This document shows, piece by piece, positions 43,245 to 52,163 of a DNA stretch of 64,000 nucleotides. The notes under the pieces were generated by a model that did not search any database, had not been told where the DNA came from, and saw only the letters and a program-made list of their open reading frames with translations. The stretch spans positions 434,001-498,000 of the forward strand of contig NZ_SHKS01000006.1 of assembly GCF_004217285.1 (NCBI RefSeq), given 5' to 3'. Made by a program: the position numbers and the translations under genes. This stretch comes from Streptomyces sp. BK239. GTDB taxonomy: Bacteria; Actinomycetota; Actinomycetes; Streptomycetales; Streptomycetaceae. Position 1 is the first letter of the stretch. Every line of letters begins with the position of its first letter.

Positions 43245-43838
43245 GTGACACGCGGGGATCACAGAGCTCAGGGTCTGGCTCGGGTGGCCGTCGTCGTACG
43301 GGCGGGGGCCGGCCCGCTGTGGTGGGCCGGTGTGATCGCGGCCGGGGTCGGCGTCCTGCCGCCCGGCGTCACGGGCCGGCGGATCGGGGTGCCGGCCGGG
43401 GCGGCGCTGTTCCTCGTCGCCGCGGCGGTGGTGGCGCTGACGCGGCGCGGGCGGTACGCGGAACTCGCGCGCGACGCGGTCCGCGCGGGCCGGCACGACG
43501 TCCTCCAGGACCGCGCGGTGACCGTACGGCTGTGGCGCCGCGGGCACCGCTGGTGGCTCCTGCTCGCCTTCGCCGCCGCGCTGGGCAGCGCGTTCGCCGT
43601 GCCCGCCGCCGGCGGGCTGCTGCTCGCCGGGTGCGGTGCGGGGCTCCGGCTGAAGGCCGCCTGGCTCGGGCGACGGGAGCGGGCCGGGGACGTGTTGCTG
43701 TGGGTGCGGGTCGACCGGCTCTCCGCGAACGGCGGCCGTCCCGCCGGCAAGGCGGTCGAGGCCTACCGCAGCACGGGCATCGCGGCGGGCGACGCGGCCC
43801 CCGGTGGAGCCCGCCGCCGCACCGCGGCACTCGTGTAG
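43245..43838 (+). CDS. Small membrane protein, function unknown
   Basis: A 197-residue basic protein with hydrophobic spans at about residues 26-42, 48-66 and 105-135, and an Arg-rich C-terminal third. I do not recognise the family. The GTG at 43245 (TRGDHRAQGLARV) has GGAGG 6 bp upstream, deciding against an ATG 39 bp earlier. It converges with the Roadblock cluster, with 14 bp between stops. Confidence 0.6.
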   Translation: MTRGDHRAQGLARVAVVVRAGAGPLWWAGVIAAGVGVLPPGVTGRRIGVPAGAALFLVAAAVVALTRRGRYAELARDAVRAGRHDVLQDRAVTVRLWRRGHRWWLLLAFAAALGSAFAVPAAGGLLLAGCGAGLRLKAAWLGRRERAGDVLLWVRVDRLSANGGRPAGKAVEAYRSTGIAAGDAAPGGARRRTAALV

Positions 43839-43852
43839 GCGCTGCGCGCTGC

Positions 43853-44227
43853 TCAGACCTCCAACTCCTCCTCGATCTTGCGGAGCTGGTGGCGGGCCAT
43901 CGCCAGGTTGGCCCGCTTGGCGTCCAGCACCAGGTAGAGGAAGAGACCGTTGCCGCCGCGACCGCTGATCAGCCGGATCAGGTGGTACTGGTCGGACAGC
44001 GTGATCAGGATGTCCTCGATCTGCGCCTTCAGCCCGAGGTGCTCCATGGTGCGCATCTTGGCGCGCACCACGTCGGTGTTGCCCGCGGCGGCCACATTGA
44101 GGTCGAAGGTCTTCCCGCCGCCCATGGTGCCCAGCGCCATGCCGCTGGTGTAGTCGACGAGCGCGACGCCGTTGGCGCCCTCGATGGTGGCCAGGGCTTC
44201 CTTCAGCGCGGTTTCGGTGTTGGCCAT
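43853..44227 (-). CDS. Roadblock/LC7 domain protein (third of cluster)
   Basis: A 124-residue single-domain protein: ALATIEGANGVALVDYTSGMALGTMGG, then a central helix and DQYHLIRLISG ... LFLYLVLDAKRANLAMAR. This is the Roadblock/LC7 (MglB-like) fold, which normally binds and activates Ras-like GTPases. GATCTC-rich leader with GGAGATCC before the ATG. It overlaps the end of the upstream gene by 25 bp. Last gene of a four-gene minus-strand operon (45990 to 43853) with two other Roadblock-type proteins and no GTPase. Confidence 0.88.
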   Translation of the reverse strand: MANTETALKEALATIEGANGVALVDYTSGMALGTMGGGKTFDLNVAAAGNTDVVRAKMRTMEHLGLKAQIEDILITLSDQYHLIRLISGRGGNGLFLYLVLDAKRANLAMARHQLRKIEEELEV

Positions 44228-44748
44228 GGCTGGATCTCCTCGTTGTCCGTGATCTGTGGGTTCTGCCTGTGCTGGCTGTGCGGGCCGGGGTCGCCGGGCG
44301 GTCGGCCCGGCCGGCCGGTGGTCTGGCGGCGCGGGTTACGGCTCCGAGGGGGCGCCGCCGTCCCCGTCGGAGCGGGGGGCCCGGCGTCGACCAGCTCCCC
44401 GATGCGGACGCCGGCCCGGCGGGCCTCCAGGTGCAGCCGGCCGACGTTGACGCGGTCCTGCGCGAGCACCGTCAGCACGGCGCTCTTGCCCGCCGCGTAG
44501 GTGGCGACGTACCCGTACACCCCGCGCACGAGCAGCTCGCGGAAGTCGCCCTGCCCGGTCGCGTCCGCCATCCGCACCGCCACCCCGAGAGCCGTGGCGG
44601 TGAGCGCGGCCACGCTCTCGGCCTCCACGCCCGGTGTGTCGTGGGCCAGGACGAGCCCGTCCACGCCCGCCGCGAGCGCCCCGGTCAGCTGGGGCACCCG
44701 GGCCCGCAGCCGCCGCAGCTCGGCGCGGATGTCGGGCTCCGCCGCCAT
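44203..44748 (-). CDS. Roadblock/LC7-like protein (second of cluster)
   Basis: A 181-residue protein. The first ~120 residues (RVPQLTGALAAGVDGLVLAHDTPG ... GVYGYVATYAAGKSAVLTVLAQ) fit a Roadblock/LC7 domain. The last ~55 are a Pro/Arg/Gly-rich disordered tail ending in the overlap with the next gene. ATG at 44748 with AGGAG 7 bp upstream. The tail is not expected to fold and may be a linker or simply unconserved read-through. Confidence 0.78.
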   Translation of the reverse strand: MAAEPDIRAELRRLRARVPQLTGALAAGVDGLVLAHDTPGVEAESVAALTATALGVAVRMADATGQGDFRELLVRGVYGYVATYAAGKSAVLTVLAQDRVNVGRLHLEARRAGVRIGELVDAGPPAPTGTAAPPRSRNPRRQTTGRPGRPPGDPGPHSQHRQNPQITDNEEIQPWPTPKPR

Positions 44749-44782
44749 CAGCTCGCTCCTCTCGGCGCGCGGTCGCTGCCGT

Positions 44783-45604
44783 TCAAAGGGCCTCCAGCGC
44801 ATCCCTGAGCCTCTTCAGCAACGTGATGTCGGGGTCGTTGACGCGGGGCAGGGCCAGGCCCGGCGCGGGGAGCGGGACGGGCGGCGGGAACTGGGCGGTG
44901 AGCAGCCCCGCCGCCGCCAGCCGGCGGACGTCCACCAGCGTCGCGAAGGCCTGCCGGCCCAGCTCGCGGGCGATGTCCGACGCGGTGCGCGCCCCGTCCA
45001 CCAGCGCCAGCACCGCGCGCTGCCGGGCGGTGAGCCCCGGTGCGGCGACGGGCTCGGCCGGCAGCAGCGGCGCGCTGTCCGGCAGCGGGTCGGGCCACAG
45101 CCGGTCCAGCAGCTCGCGGCGGCGCAGCGTCTCGCGCTCCACCGCGGCCACCGGCACCGGCCGCAGGACGCCGAACCAGTTCCCGGGGCCGTAGCGGAAG
45201 CGGCCCGGTGCGCTGCTCGGGGCGAGGGCGAAGTACGCCGCGTCGAACAGCGCTCCCAGATGGCACAGTTCCAGCGCGCCCCGGCCGATCAGACCGGCCT
45301 CCAGCAGCAGCCCGGCGGCGCCCCGCTCCTCGTCGGCGTGTTCCACCGCGTCCCGCCAGACGCCGGGATCAAGCGTGCCGTGGGTCAGCAGCAGCACCTC
45401 CAGACCGGGGGAGTGGGAGCTCTCGGCGTGCACCACCCAGCCGTCGGCGAGGTAGATCGCGCCGCGCTCGCGCTCCAGGACGCCGGTGGCGCGCTCGGCC
45501 GCGAGGCGGCTCAGCATCGGGGAGACCCCGCCGGCGTGGTCGCGGGCCGCCGCTCTGTCCCGCACCGGCAGCCGGGGCGGCGGGGTGGTGTCCACGACCG
45601 TCAT
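44783..45604 (-). CDS. DUF4388/PATAN-like regulator with C-terminal winged-helix region
   Basis: A 273-residue protein. The N-terminal half (ATGVLERERGAIYLADGWVVHAES ... VLLLTHGTLD) resembles the DUF4388 (PATAN) domain found in bacterial signalling proteins. The C-terminal half (LTARQRAVLALVDGARTASDIARELG ... FATLVDVRRLAAAGLL) resembles a winged helix. The start overlaps the upstream Roadblock stop (ATGA), so the two are co-translated. In gliding and polarity systems such domains partner Roadblock/GTPase modules; here the target is unknown. Confidence 0.72.
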   Translation of the reverse strand: MTVVDTTPPPRLPVRDRAAARDHAGGVSPMLSRLAAERATGVLERERGAIYLADGWVVHAESSHSPGLEVLLLTHGTLDPGVWRDAVEHADEERGAAGLLLEAGLIGRGALELCHLGALFDAAYFALAPSSAPGRFRYGPGNWFGVLRPVPVAAVERETLRRRELLDRLWPDPLPDSAPLLPAEPVAAPGLTARQRAVLALVDGARTASDIARELGRQAFATLVDVRRLAAAGLLTAQFPPPVPLPAPGLALPRVNDPDITLLKRLRDALEAL

Positions 45605-45990
45605 CCCAGCACCAGCCGTCCGGCCATCTCGCCCAGCCGGATCCGGGCCAGGGCGAGGTTGCCGTCCGGCCGGGCCAGCCACACGTGCAGGAACACACTG
45701 CTGTCGAAGGACGTCGGCACGAACCGCAGGACGTGGTAGCTGTCCCGGTTGCTGATGATCAGGTCCTCCACCGGCGGGTCGGCGTCCGCGTCCGTCTCCG
45801 GGGTGAACGCCCGTTGTTCGGCCGTGAGCCGTGCGACCTCCGCGGCCTCGGCGGCCGCCGCCTCGTGGTCGCCGCCCGGGAACTCCCCGACCGCGCCCAG
45901 GGCCAGCCCGCTGGTCCAGTCGACCAGTGCGGCCCCCCGGGCTCCGGGCAGGCGCATGGCCTCCAGGAGACACTCGTCGATTCCGGGCAC
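45601..45990 (-). CDS. Roadblock/LC7 domain protein (first of cluster)
   Basis: A 129-residue single-domain protein, MRLPGARGAALVDWTSGLALGAVGE ... VEDLIISNRDSYHVLRFVP ... FLHVWLARPDGNLALARIRLGEM. A canonical Roadblock/LC7 pattern, with the same hydrophobic positions as the protein at 43853. GTG start with GGGAGGGGAGCC upstream. It opens the operon. The 419 bp between it and hutU hold both divergent promoters and otherwise no gene. Confidence 0.86.
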   Translation of the reverse strand: MPGIDECLLEAMRLPGARGAALVDWTSGLALGAVGEFPGGDHEAAAAEAAEVARLTAEQRAFTPETDADADPPVEDLIISNRDSYHVLRFVPTSFDSSVFLHVWLARPDGNLALARIRLGEMAGRLVLG

Positions 45991-46323
45991 CGTTGGCTCC
46001 CCTCCCGCCTGCGGTTCGGCTGAGTGAGGAAGAAGCTACGCAACGTGTCCGCGTGGAGGGAGTGTTCTGGCATTTTCCAGCGGAACATGCGCCCCGGTGA
46101 CTAGTGTGGGTCGACTGACCCCGATTTCTCCCCGCCCGTTCAACACCGCGCCCGGGGCGTGCGCCAAGGGGGGTGCGGGGTTGCTGCGGGTGGTGAGTGG
46201 TGGTGCCGCGCGCCCCCTGTTTCCGTGCGCCCCGGTTGCGGCGCCACTCGTTTCCCGTCTTCCGGCGTCGTGCTTCCCGGCTCCTTCCTGCCCGGCCCGG
46301 GGGCTCCGTCATGCCGCCGGTGT

Positions 46324-46361
46324 GTTGACTAGTCCTATTCAGGCGTCCAGGATGTGAATAG
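46324..46361 (+). promoter_or_regulatory. hutU promoter with overlapping operator
   Basis: TTGACT (46324-46329), 18 bp, then CAGGAT (46348-46353) make a good promoter. An inverted repeat CTATTCA (46335-46341) / TGAATAG (46355-46361) lies in the spacer and over the start site, a repressor-like arrangement. Confidence 0.6.
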
Positions 46362-46409
46362 ACACAGCAACACTCCGCCGGGACCACCCCATCCGCAAGG
46401 AGGCAGACC

Positions 46410-48074
46410 ATGTCAGGACCCCGCCCCGTACGAGCGCCCCGCGGTACGGAACTGAGCGCCCTGGGATGGCAGCAGGAAGCCGCCCTGCGGATGCTGCAGA
46501 ACAACCTGGACCCCGAGGTCGCCGAGCACCCCGACAAGCTCGTCGTCTACGGCGGCACCGGCAAGGCGGCCCGTGACTGGCGCTCCTTCGACGCGATGGT
46601 CCGCACGCTCAGGACGCTCAAGCAGGACGAGACCATGCTCGTCCAGTCCGGCCGCCCCGTCGGCGTCATGCAGACCCACGAGTGGGCCCCGCGCGTCCTC
46701 ATCGCCAACTCCAACCTCGTCGGCGACTGGGCCAACTGGGAGGAGTTCCGCCGCCTGGAGCAGCTCGGGCTGACCATGTACGGCCAGATGACCGCCGGCT
46801 CCTGGATCTACATCGGCACCCAGGGCATCCTGCAGGGCACCTACGAGACCTTCGCCGCCGTCGCCGCGAAGAAGTTCGGCGGGACCCTGGCCGGCACCGT
46901 CACCCTGACCGCCGGTCTCGGCGGCATGGGCGGCGCCCAGCCGCTCGCCGTCACGATGAACGACGGTGTGGCGATCTGCGTCGACTGCGACCCGCGCGCC
47001 ATCGAACGCCGCATCGAGCACCGCTACCTCGACGTGAAGGCCGACTCGCTCGACCACGCCCTGCGACTGGCCGTCGAGGCGCGCGACGCCCGTCGCCCGC
47101 TGTCCATCGGCGTCCTCGGCAACGCCGCCGAACTGGTCCCGCAGCTCCTCGCCATGGGCGCCCCGATCGACATCGTCACCGACCAGACCTCCGCCCACGA
47201 CCCGCTGGCCTACCTGCCCACCGGGATCGCCTTCGAGGACATGGCCGACGCCGCCGCCAAGGACCCGGCCGGCTTCACCGCCCGCGCGCGGGAGTCGATG
47301 GCACGGCACGTCGAGGCGATGGTCGGCTTCCAGGACGCCGGCGCCGAGGTCTTCGACTACGGCAACTCCATCCGCGGCGAGGCACAGCTCGCCGGGTACG
47401 AGCGGGCGTTCGCCTTCCCCGGTTTCGTCCCCGCCTACATCCGCCCGCTGTTCTGCGAGGGCAAGGGCCCCTTCCGCTGGGCCGCCCTGTCCGGCGAGGC
47501 CTCCGACATCGCCAAGACCGACAAGGCGATCCTCGACCTCTTCCCGGAGAACGAGTCCCTGGCCCGCTGGATCAAGCTCGCCGGCGAGCGCGTGCACTTC
47601 CAGGGGCTGCCCGCCCGTATCTGCTGGCTCGGCTACGGCGAGCGCGACAAGGCCGGCGAGCGGTTCAACGACATGGTCGCGAGCGGTGAGCTGGCGGCGC
47701 CGCTGGCGATCGGCCGCGACCACCTCGACTGCGGGTCCGTCGCCTCCCCCTACCGCGAGACCGAGGCCATGCTCGACGGCTCCGACGCGATCGCCGACTG
47801 GCCGCTGCTGAACGCCATGGTGAACGTCGCCTCCGGCGCCTCCTGGGTCTCCCTCCACCACGGCGGCGGCGTCGGCATGGGCCGGTCCATCCACGCGGGG
47901 CAGGTCTCCGTGGCCGACGGCACGAAGCTCGCCGGCGAGAAGATCCGGCGCGTGCTGACCAACGACCCCGGGATGGGCGTCATCCGGCATGTCGACGCCG
48001 GGTACGACATCGCGGAGTCGGTCGCCGACGAGCGCGGCGTGCGGGTGCCGATGCGTGAAGGTGATCCCTCGTGA
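46410..48074 (+). CDS. hutU: Urocanate hydratase
   Basis: A 554-residue NAD+-dependent enzyme converting urocanate to imidazolonepropionate, the second step of histidine breakdown. NAD-binding TAGLGGMGGAQPLA (about 169-182), EVFDYGNSIRGEA, the active-site region FQGLPARICWLGYGERDKAG with the family Cys, and the closing GGGVGMGRSIHAGQ. ATG with AAGGAGG 6 bp upstream. First gene of a tightly overlapping four-gene operon. hutH (histidine ammonia-lyase) is not in the window, as in other Streptomyces where it lies elsewhere. Confidence 0.98.
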   Translation: MSGPRPVRAPRGTELSALGWQQEAALRMLQNNLDPEVAEHPDKLVVYGGTGKAARDWRSFDAMVRTLRTLKQDETMLVQSGRPVGVMQTHEWAPRVLIANSNLVGDWANWEEFRRLEQLGLTMYGQMTAGSWIYIGTQGILQGTYETFAAVAAKKFGGTLAGTVTLTAGLGGMGGAQPLAVTMNDGVAICVDCDPRAIERRIEHRYLDVKADSLDHALRLAVEARDARRPLSIGVLGNAAELVPQLLAMGAPIDIVTDQTSAHDPLAYLPTGIAFEDMADAAAKDPAGFTARARESMARHVEAMVGFQDAGAEVFDYGNSIRGEAQLAGYERAFAFPGFVPAYIRPLFCEGKGPFRWAALSGEASDIAKTDKAILDLFPENESLARWIKLAGERVHFQGLPARICWLGYGERDKAGERFNDMVASGELAAPLAIGRDHLDCGSVASPYRETEAMLDGSDAIADWPLLNAMVNVASGASWVSLHHGGGVGMGRSIHAGQVSVADGTKLAGEKIRRVLTNDPGMGVIRHVDAGYDIAESVADERGVRVPMREGDPS

Positions 48075-49357
48075 CGGAGCGCGGCGACTCCCTGTCGGAA
48101 GCCCGGCTCCCGTCCCCGGACGCGGGCACCGGCGCCTCCTTCCAGGACATGTGGCGGGAGCTGGCCGCCGTCGGGCGGCACCCCGCGTCAGGCGGCTACC
48201 GCCGTTACGCCTGGACCGGTGCCGACGCCGAGTGCCGGGCCTGGTTCCGGGCGCAGGCCGAGGCGCGCGGACTGACGTACGAGCTCGACCGCAACGGCAA
48301 CCAGTGGGCCTGGCTCGGCGACCCCGCCGCCGGGGACGCCGTCGTCACCGGGTCGCACCTCGACTCCGTGCCCGACGGCGGCGCCTTCGACGGCCCCCTG
48401 GGCGTCGTGTCCTCCTTCGCCGCGCTCGACGAACTGCGCGGCCGGAACGCCCGGTTGGACAAGCCCCTCGCCATCGTCAACTTCGCCGACGAGGAGGGCG
48501 CCCGCTTCGGGCTGGCCTGCGTCGGCTCCCGGCTCGCCGCCGGGCACCTCGGCGTCGAGCAGGCCCACCGGCTGACCGACGGCGACGGCGTCACGCTCCC
48601 GCGCGCCATGGAGGCGGCCGGTCACGACCCCGACGCCATCGGACCGGACCCGGAGCGGCTCGCCCGCATCGGCGCGTTCGTCGAACTCCACGTCGAGCAG
48701 GGCCGCGCCCTCGACCTCAGCGGTGACCCGGTCGGCATCGCCGCCGCCATCTGGCCGCACGGACGCTGGCGCTTCGACTTCCGCGGCGAGGCCAACCACG
48801 CCGGCACCACCCGGCTGACGGACCGGCGCGACCCGATGCTCCCGTACGCCGAGACCGTGCTCGCCGCCCGGCGCGAGGCGCGGCTCGCCGGAGCCGTCGC
48901 CACCTTCGGCAAGATCGCCGTGGAGCCCAACGGCGTCAACGCCATCCCCTCCCTGGTGCGCGGCTGGCTCGACTCCCGCGCCGCCGACCAGACGAGCCTG
49001 GACCAGGTGCTCGCCGGCGTCGAGAAGGCGGCCCGGGAGCACGCCGCCGCCCACGGGGTCGACCTCGACGTCGTCCGGGAGTCGTTCACGCCCGTCGTCG
49101 AGTTCGACCACGCCCTGCGCGACGAACTCGCCCGCATCCTCGGCGAGAAGGCGGAGCCCGACCTCAAGGTGCCCGTCCTCGGCACCGGCGCGGGACACGA
49201 CGCCGGGATCCTCTCGGGGAGCGTCCCGACCGCCATGCTGTTCGTGCGCAACCCCACGGGCGTCTCGCACTCCCCGGCCGAGTTCGCCGCCGAGGACGAC
49301 TGCGTGGCCGGGGTGCGCGCACTCGCCGACGTACTGGAAGGGCTGGCCCACACGTGA
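48071..49357 (+). CDS. M20-family amidohydrolase in hut operon (allantoate amidohydrolase-like; probable N-formylglutamate deformylase role)
   Basis: A 428-residue M20/M28-type metallo-amidase. Di-metal ligands: H96 and D107 in SHLDSVPDGGAFDGPLG, and E141/E142 in NFADEEGARF; later VELHVEQG with His and the dimerisation-domain GEANHAGTT, closing VSHSPAEF. By sequence it belongs with allantoate amidohydrolase, N-carbamoyl-amino-acid hydrolase and ureidoglycolate amidohydrolase. Its place between hutU and hutF, with no HutG gene here, makes hydrolysis of N-formylglutamate (or a closely related N-substituted glutamate) the more likely job. GTGA overlap on both sides. Confidence 0.88.
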   Translation: MTERGDSLSEARLPSPDAGTGASFQDMWRELAAVGRHPASGGYRRYAWTGADAECRAWFRAQAEARGLTYELDRNGNQWAWLGDPAAGDAVVTGSHLDSVPDGGAFDGPLGVVSSFAALDELRGRNARLDKPLAIVNFADEEGARFGLACVGSRLAAGHLGVEQAHRLTDGDGVTLPRAMEAAGHDPDAIGPDPERLARIGAFVELHVEQGRALDLSGDPVGIAAAIWPHGRWRFDFRGEANHAGTTRLTDRRDPMLPYAETVLAARREARLAGAVATFGKIAVEPNGVNAIPSLVRGWLDSRAADQTSLDQVLAGVEKAAREHAAAHGVDLDVVRESFTPVVEFDHALRDELARILGEKAEPDLKVPVLGTGAGHDAGILSGSVPTAMLFVRNPTGVSHSPAEFAAEDDCVAGVRALADVLEGLAHT

Positions 49358-50718
49358 CCCCCGCACCGCCGACCCCCGGACAGCCGACGAAGACGTACTG
49401 GCTGGAGCACGCCTGGCTCGACACGCGCGTCGAGCCGGGCGTCGTCCTCCAGACGCGGGACGGCCGGATCACCGCCGTCCGCACCGACACCCCCGCCCCG
49501 CCGCCCGGCGCGGAGGTTCTGCGCGGCCTCACCCTGCCCGGCCTGGCCAACGCCCACAGCCACGCCTTCCACCGCGCCCTGCGCGGCACCGTCCAGGTCG
49601 GCTCCGGCACCTTCTGGACCTGGCGCGAGGTCATGTACACCGTGGCCGACCGGCTCACCCCGGAGACCTACCACCGCCTGGCCCGCGCGGTGTACGCCGA
49701 GATGGCCCTCGCCGGCATCACCGCCGTCGGCGAGTTCCACTACGTCCACCACGCCCCCGGCGGCACCCCCTACGCCGACCCGAACGCGATGGGCGAGGCC
49801 CTCGTCGAGGCCGCCGCCGACGCCGGCATCCGCATCACCCTCCTCGACACCGTCTACCTCTCCTCCGGCTTCGGACAGCCGCCCAACGCCCACCAGCTCC
49901 GCTTCAGCGACGGCAGCGCGGACGCCTGGGCCGAACGCTGTTCACTTCTCAAGGAACGGGATCACGCACGGATCGGTGCGGCCGTCCACTCCGTACGGGC
50001 CGTGCCCGCCGACCAGCTGGCGACCGTGGCCCGGTGGGCCGAGGAGCGCGGGGCTCCGCTGCACGTGCACCTGTCCGAGCAGACCGCCGAGAACGACGCC
50101 TGCCGTGAGGCCCACGGGTGCACGCCGACCCGGCTCCTCGCCGAGCACGGCGTCCTCGGCCCGCGCACCACCGGGGTCCACAACACCCACCTCACCGACG
50201 AGGACATCGCCCTCCTGGGCCGCTCCGGCACCGGCACCTGCATGTGCCCGACCACCGAACGGGACCTCGCCGACGGCATCGGCCCGGCCGCCGCCCTGCA
50301 GAAAGCGGGCTCGCCGCTCTCCCTCGGCTCCGACAGCCACGCCGTGATCGACCTGCTCGAAGAGGCCCGCGCGATGGAGCTGAACGAGCGCCTCCGCACC
50401 CGCACCCGAGGCCACTGGACCGCCGCCGCCCTGCTGCGCGCCGCCTCAGCCGACGGTCACGCGGCCCTGGGCCGCGACGACGCGGGCACGCTGGAGGCGG
50501 GGGCGGCGGCCGACTTCACGACGATCGCCCTCGACTCGGTCAGGACGGCAGGGCCGCTTCCGCGACTCGGGGCCGAGACGGCCGTATTCGCCGCGTCGGC
50601 AGCGGATGTGACGCACACGGTCGTGGCGGGGCGGCACATCGTGCGCGACGGGGTGCACCGTCTTGTGCCGGATGTGCCGCGGGCCCTCGCGGACGCCGTC
50701 GCAGCCCTGCGCGGATGA
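49354..50718 (+). CDS. hutF: Formimidoylglutamate deiminase
   Basis: A 454-residue amidohydrolase-superfamily zinc enzyme converting N-formimidoyl-glutamate to N-formyl-glutamate and ammonia. H68/H70 in ANAHSHAFHRAL, GEFHYVHH, the His in LHVHLSEQ, NTHLTDED, and the catalytic Asp in LGSDSHAVIDLLEE. GTG start overlapping the previous stop. Its presence shows the five-step (formylglutamate) branch of histidine degradation is used, rather than direct HutG cleavage of formimidoylglutamate. Confidence 0.95.
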   Translation: MTPAPPTPGQPTKTYWLEHAWLDTRVEPGVVLQTRDGRITAVRTDTPAPPPGAEVLRGLTLPGLANAHSHAFHRALRGTVQVGSGTFWTWREVMYTVADRLTPETYHRLARAVYAEMALAGITAVGEFHYVHHAPGGTPYADPNAMGEALVEAAADAGIRITLLDTVYLSSGFGQPPNAHQLRFSDGSADAWAERCSLLKERDHARIGAAVHSVRAVPADQLATVARWAEERGAPLHVHLSEQTAENDACREAHGCTPTRLLAEHGVLGPRTTGVHNTHLTDEDIALLGRSGTGTCMCPTTERDLADGIGPAAALQKAGSPLSLGSDSHAVIDLLEEARAMELNERLRTRTRGHWTAAALLRAASADGHAALGRDDAGTLEAGAAADFTTIALDSVRTAGPLPRLGAETAVFAASAADVTHTVVAGRHIVRDGVHRLVPDVPRALADAVAALRG

Positions 50719-50795
50719 CGCCCCGCCGACCGCTCCCGCGCTCCGCTTCCGCCCCCGACCCCCACCCCACCGCCGACCAGGCCAGCAAGGACGCC

Positions 50796-52010
50796 ATGAG
50801 CAACGCGACGACCGTCAGCCCCGCCCACTCCGCGAGCACCGCGAGCACGCTCATCACCAACATCGCCGCCCTGGTCACCAACGACCCCTCCCTGAGTGAC
50901 AGTTCTCCCCTCGGACTGATCCAGGACGCGGCCGTCGTCATCGAAGGCGACCGTGTCGTGTGGACCGGTGAATCAAGCAAAGCACCCGCCACTGACAATC
51001 GGGTCGACGCCGGCGGGCGGGCGGTGATCCCCGGCTTCGTGGACTCCCACTCCCACCTCGTCTTCGCGGGCGACCGCACCGAGGAGTTCAACGCCCGCAT
51101 GTCCGGCCACCCCTACACGGCCGGCGGCATCCGCACCACCGTCGCCGCCACCCGCGCCGCCACCGACGCGGAACTGGAGGCGAACCTCACCCGCCATCTC
51201 GCCGAGGCGCTCCGTCAGGGCACGACGACCTTCGAGACGAAGTCGGGCTACGGCCTGACCGTCGAGGACGAGGCCCGCGCCCTGCGCCTCGCCGCCCGCC
51301 ACACCGACGAGGTCACCTACCTCGGCGCCCACGTCGTCTCCCCCGAGCACGCCGACGACCCGGCCGCCTACGTCGCCCTCGTCACCGGCGAGATGCTCGA
51401 CGCGTGCGCCCCGCACGCCCGCTGGATCGACGTGTTCTGCGAGAAGGGGGCCTTCGACGGCGACCAGGCCCGCGCGATCCTCACCGCCGGCAAGGCCAGG
51501 GGACTGCACCCCCGCGTCCACGCCAACCAGCTCACGTACGGCCCCGGCGTGCAGCTCGCCGTGGAGCTCGACGCGGCCAGCGCCGACCACTGCACCCATC
51601 TGACCGACGCCGACGTGGACGCGCTCGCCGCCGGCGACACCGTCGCCACACTCCTGCCCGGCGCCGAGTTCTCCACCCGCGCCGCCTGGCCGGACGCCCG
51701 CCGTCTCCTGGACGCCGGCGTCACCGTGGCCCTCTCCACGGACTGCAACCCGGGCTCGTCGTTCACCTCGTCCGTGCCCTTCTGCATCGCGCTCGCCGTG
51801 CGGGACATGCGGATGACCCCGGACGAGGCCCTCTGGTCGGCCACGGCCGGCGGAGCGGCGGCGCTGCGCCGCACGGATGTGGGCCGCCTCACGCCCGGCG
51901 CCTACGCCGACCTTGTCCTGCTCGACGCCCCCAGCCACGTCCACCTGGCCTACCGTCCGGGAGTGCCGCTGGCCTCCCAGGTCTGGCGCCGAGGCGCCCG
52001 CGTGGCCTGA
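50796..52010 (+). CDS. hutI: Imidazolonepropionase
   Basis: A 404-residue amidohydrolase that opens imidazolonepropionate to N-formimidoyl-glutamate (third step, between HutU and HutF). Metal ligands H85/H87 in VDSHSHLVFAGDR, TTFETKSGYGL, RVHANQLTYGPG, SADHCTHL and the Asp in LSTDCNPGS. I start at the ATG with AAGGA 6 bp upstream. Another in-frame ATG at 50715 overlaps the hutF stop and would add 27 Pro/Arg-rich residues; that start is possible for translational coupling but looks less conserved. Last gene of the operon. Confidence 0.96.
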   Translation: MSNATTVSPAHSASTASTLITNIAALVTNDPSLSDSSPLGLIQDAAVVIEGDRVVWTGESSKAPATDNRVDAGGRAVIPGFVDSHSHLVFAGDRTEEFNARMSGHPYTAGGIRTTVAATRAATDAELEANLTRHLAEALRQGTTTFETKSGYGLTVEDEARALRLAARHTDEVTYLGAHVVSPEHADDPAAYVALVTGEMLDACAPHARWIDVFCEKGAFDGDQARAILTAGKARGLHPRVHANQLTYGPGVQLAVELDAASADHCTHLTDADVDALAAGDTVATLLPGAEFSTRAAWPDARRLLDAGVTVALSTDCNPGSSFTSSVPFCIALAVRDMRMTPDEALWSATAGGAAALRRTDVGRLTPGAYADLVLLDAPSHVHLAYRPGVPLASQVWRRGARVA

Positions 52011-52067
52011 GGCGCCCTTCGTCGCGCCCGGTGAGGCGCGCCTTGCGCGGCGGCCCGTGAACGCGGC

Positions 52068-52105
52068 TGTGCCCGGGCCGTCCCTCGTGGGACGTCCCGG
52101 GCACA
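52068..52105. terminator. Terminator between hut operon and sigI
   Basis: TGTGCCCGGGCCGTCCC pairs with GGGACGTCCCGGGCACA around TCGT; it serves both converging transcripts. Confidence 0.85.
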
Positions 52106-52163
52106 GGCATGCGGGGAGGTGAGCGACGCGCGGGGAGGTCGCTCCGCCGCGGTCAGGAGGAGG

